From: Candidatus Omnitrophota bacterium
Lineage (GTDB): Bacteria; Omnitrophota; Gorgyraeia; Gygaellales; Profunditerraquicolaceae
Direction: 5' to 3'
DNA length: 6,751 nt
Assembly: GCA_028711825.1 (NCBI GenBank)
Contig: JAQTRM010000015.1
Coordinates: 19,164 to 25,914 of the forward strand
Shown: positions 5,922-6,751 of the stretch, in pieces
How the letters are laid out: the number at the start of each line of letters is the position of its first letter
How positions within the stretch are numbered: the stretch's first letter is position 1
Made by a program: the position numbers and the translations under genes
Notes under the pieces: generated by a model
Told to the model about the DNA's origin: nothing
What the model saw: the letters and a program-made list of their open reading frames with translations, nothing else
Databases searched by the model: none

Positions 5922-6751
5922 ATGGAAGAAAAAACCGCTTTTTTATTCGCAGGACAAGGCAGCCAATATGTGGGCATGGGCAGGGATCTTTATGATGCCT
6001 TTCCGGAGGCCAGGGACGTGTTTGAGCGGGCGGATAAAACCCTGGGTTTTTCGATAAGCGACCTCTGTTTTAACGGCCCCATCGAAAAGTTGACCAAAAC
6101 CGATAATTGCCAGCCGGCGATCGTGACGATGTCGGTTGCCTGCTGGAATGTCTATAAAAGCAGGAATCTTTCATCCGGCAGTTATGTGGCGGGTTTAAGC
6201 CTGGGAGAGTATTCCGCCTTGGTTGCCGCCGGGGCGATCAGTTTTGAAGACGCGGTTTACCTGGTCTGGCGCCGCGGGAAAACGATGGAGGAAGAAGCGG
6301 AGGCGCATCCCGGAAAGATGCTTTCGGTGATCGGGATGGATTTGCCTAAGGTAAAAGAGCTTTGCTCCGAAGTAGGCGCCGAGATCGCCAATATCAATTG
6401 TCCGGGGCAGACGGTTATTTCGGGTTCCGTTGAGGCGATCACTAAAGCGCAGCCTCTGGCTAAAGAAAGGGGCGCCAAGCTGGCGGTGATCCTGGATGTC
6501 AGCGGGGCGTTCCACTCTTCTTTTATGAAAGGTGTTTCGCAGAAACTCGCCCTGGAACTTGAAAAAGTTACGATTTCATTGCCTTCTATTCCGGTGATCT
6601 CAAATTTTACCGGTAAACCTTCGTCCAGCGTCCGGGAGATCAAGGAGAATTTGATCCAGCAGGTCGCCGGCAGCGTGCTTTGGGAAGATTCTATGAGGTT
6701 GATCCTTGCCGAAGGAGTGAAAGAATTTGTCGAATTCGGTCCCGGAAAAGT
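5922..6751 (+). CDS. fabD: Malonyl-CoA:ACP transacylase FabD (3' end cut by window)
   Basis: FabD moves malonyl from CoA to acyl carrier protein, making the extender unit for FabH and the later condensing enzymes. The frame is open from the ATG at 5922 to the window edge, giving 276 complete codons of the usual 300-315, so about 30-40 residues are missing. The oxyanion-hole motif GQGSQ is at residues 11-15. The nucleophile is Ser93 in GLSLGEYSAL, where GHSLG is the textbook form. The partner His198 lies in GAFHSSFM, and the visible end, EFVEFGPGK, is the conserved GPG region. There is no Shine-Dalgarno sequence before the ATG; the preceding bases are A/T-rich. With a 2-nt gap after fabH, translation probably depends on ribosomes finishing fabH. 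Clusters of this type often continue with fabG and acpP, but those are outside the window. Confidence 0.95.
   Translation, partial: MEEKTAFLFAGQGSQYVGMGRDLYDAFPEARDVFERADKTLGFSISDLCFNGPIEKLTKTDNCQPAIVTMSVACWNVYKSRNLSSGSYVAGLSLGEYSALVAAGAISFEDAVYLVWRRGKTMEEEAEAHPGKMLSVIGMDLPKVKELCSEVGAEIANINCPGQTVISGSVEAITKAQPLAKERGAKLAVILDVSGAFHSSFMKGVSQKLALELEKVTISLPSIPVISNFTGKPSSSVREIKENLIQQVAGSVLWEDSMRLILAEGVKEFVEFGPGK

Noticed and set aside
6192..6206. GLSLG in FabD in place of GHSLG as a possible loss of function
   Set aside because: The nucleophile Ser93, the partner His198 and the GQGSQ loop are all present, and Leu at this position is, as I recall, common in FabD from several phyla.
6195..6643. Two overlapping - strand frames opposite fabD
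   Set aside because: Both are antisense shadows of a clear fabD reading frame.

Overview
The window is an ordinary bacterial housekeeping block. It holds eight genes, all on the + strand, covering about 94% of the bases. In order they are recG (5' end cut off), rsmD, coaD, a DUF177/YceD gene, rpmF, plsX, fabH and fabD (3' end cut off). No gene on the - strand is credible, and there are no tRNAs, rRNAs, insertion sequences or CRISPR arrays. I found no previously undescribed system. The parts worth a second look are in the gaps and junctions between genes.

Left part (1-3147): the DNA-repair helicase RecG is followed by the 16S rRNA methyltransferase RsmD and by CoaD, which makes dephospho-CoA. 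The last two genes are only 3 nt apart. The 57-nt gap after recG begins with five degenerate 7-bp units. Middle gap (3148-3291): 144 nt with two hairpin-plus-T-tract elements. It separates the coaD group from the next operon, and the second element ends just before the next gene's ribosome binding site. Right part (3292-6751): yceD and rpmF overlap by 14 nt, followed by plsX, fabH and fabD. This is the widespread bacterial cluster that joins ribosomal protein bL32 to phospholipid and fatty-acid synthesis. CoaD also fits the theme, because CoA supplies the malonyl-CoA and acetyl-CoA used by FabD and FabH and the phosphopantetheine arm of ACP. PlsX takes acyl-ACP products into phospholipid synthesis.

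Organism: the window suggests a bacterium with roughly 50% G+C and frequent non-ATG starts (TTG for yceD and fabH, GTG for rpmF). Proteins are close to family consensus but match no model species that I recognise. No fapR regulator gene lies next to plsX, unlike in many Firmicutes. Degenerate 7- and 8-bp tandem repeats between genes remind me of uncultured lineages such as Omnitrophota. That is a weak impression, not a call.
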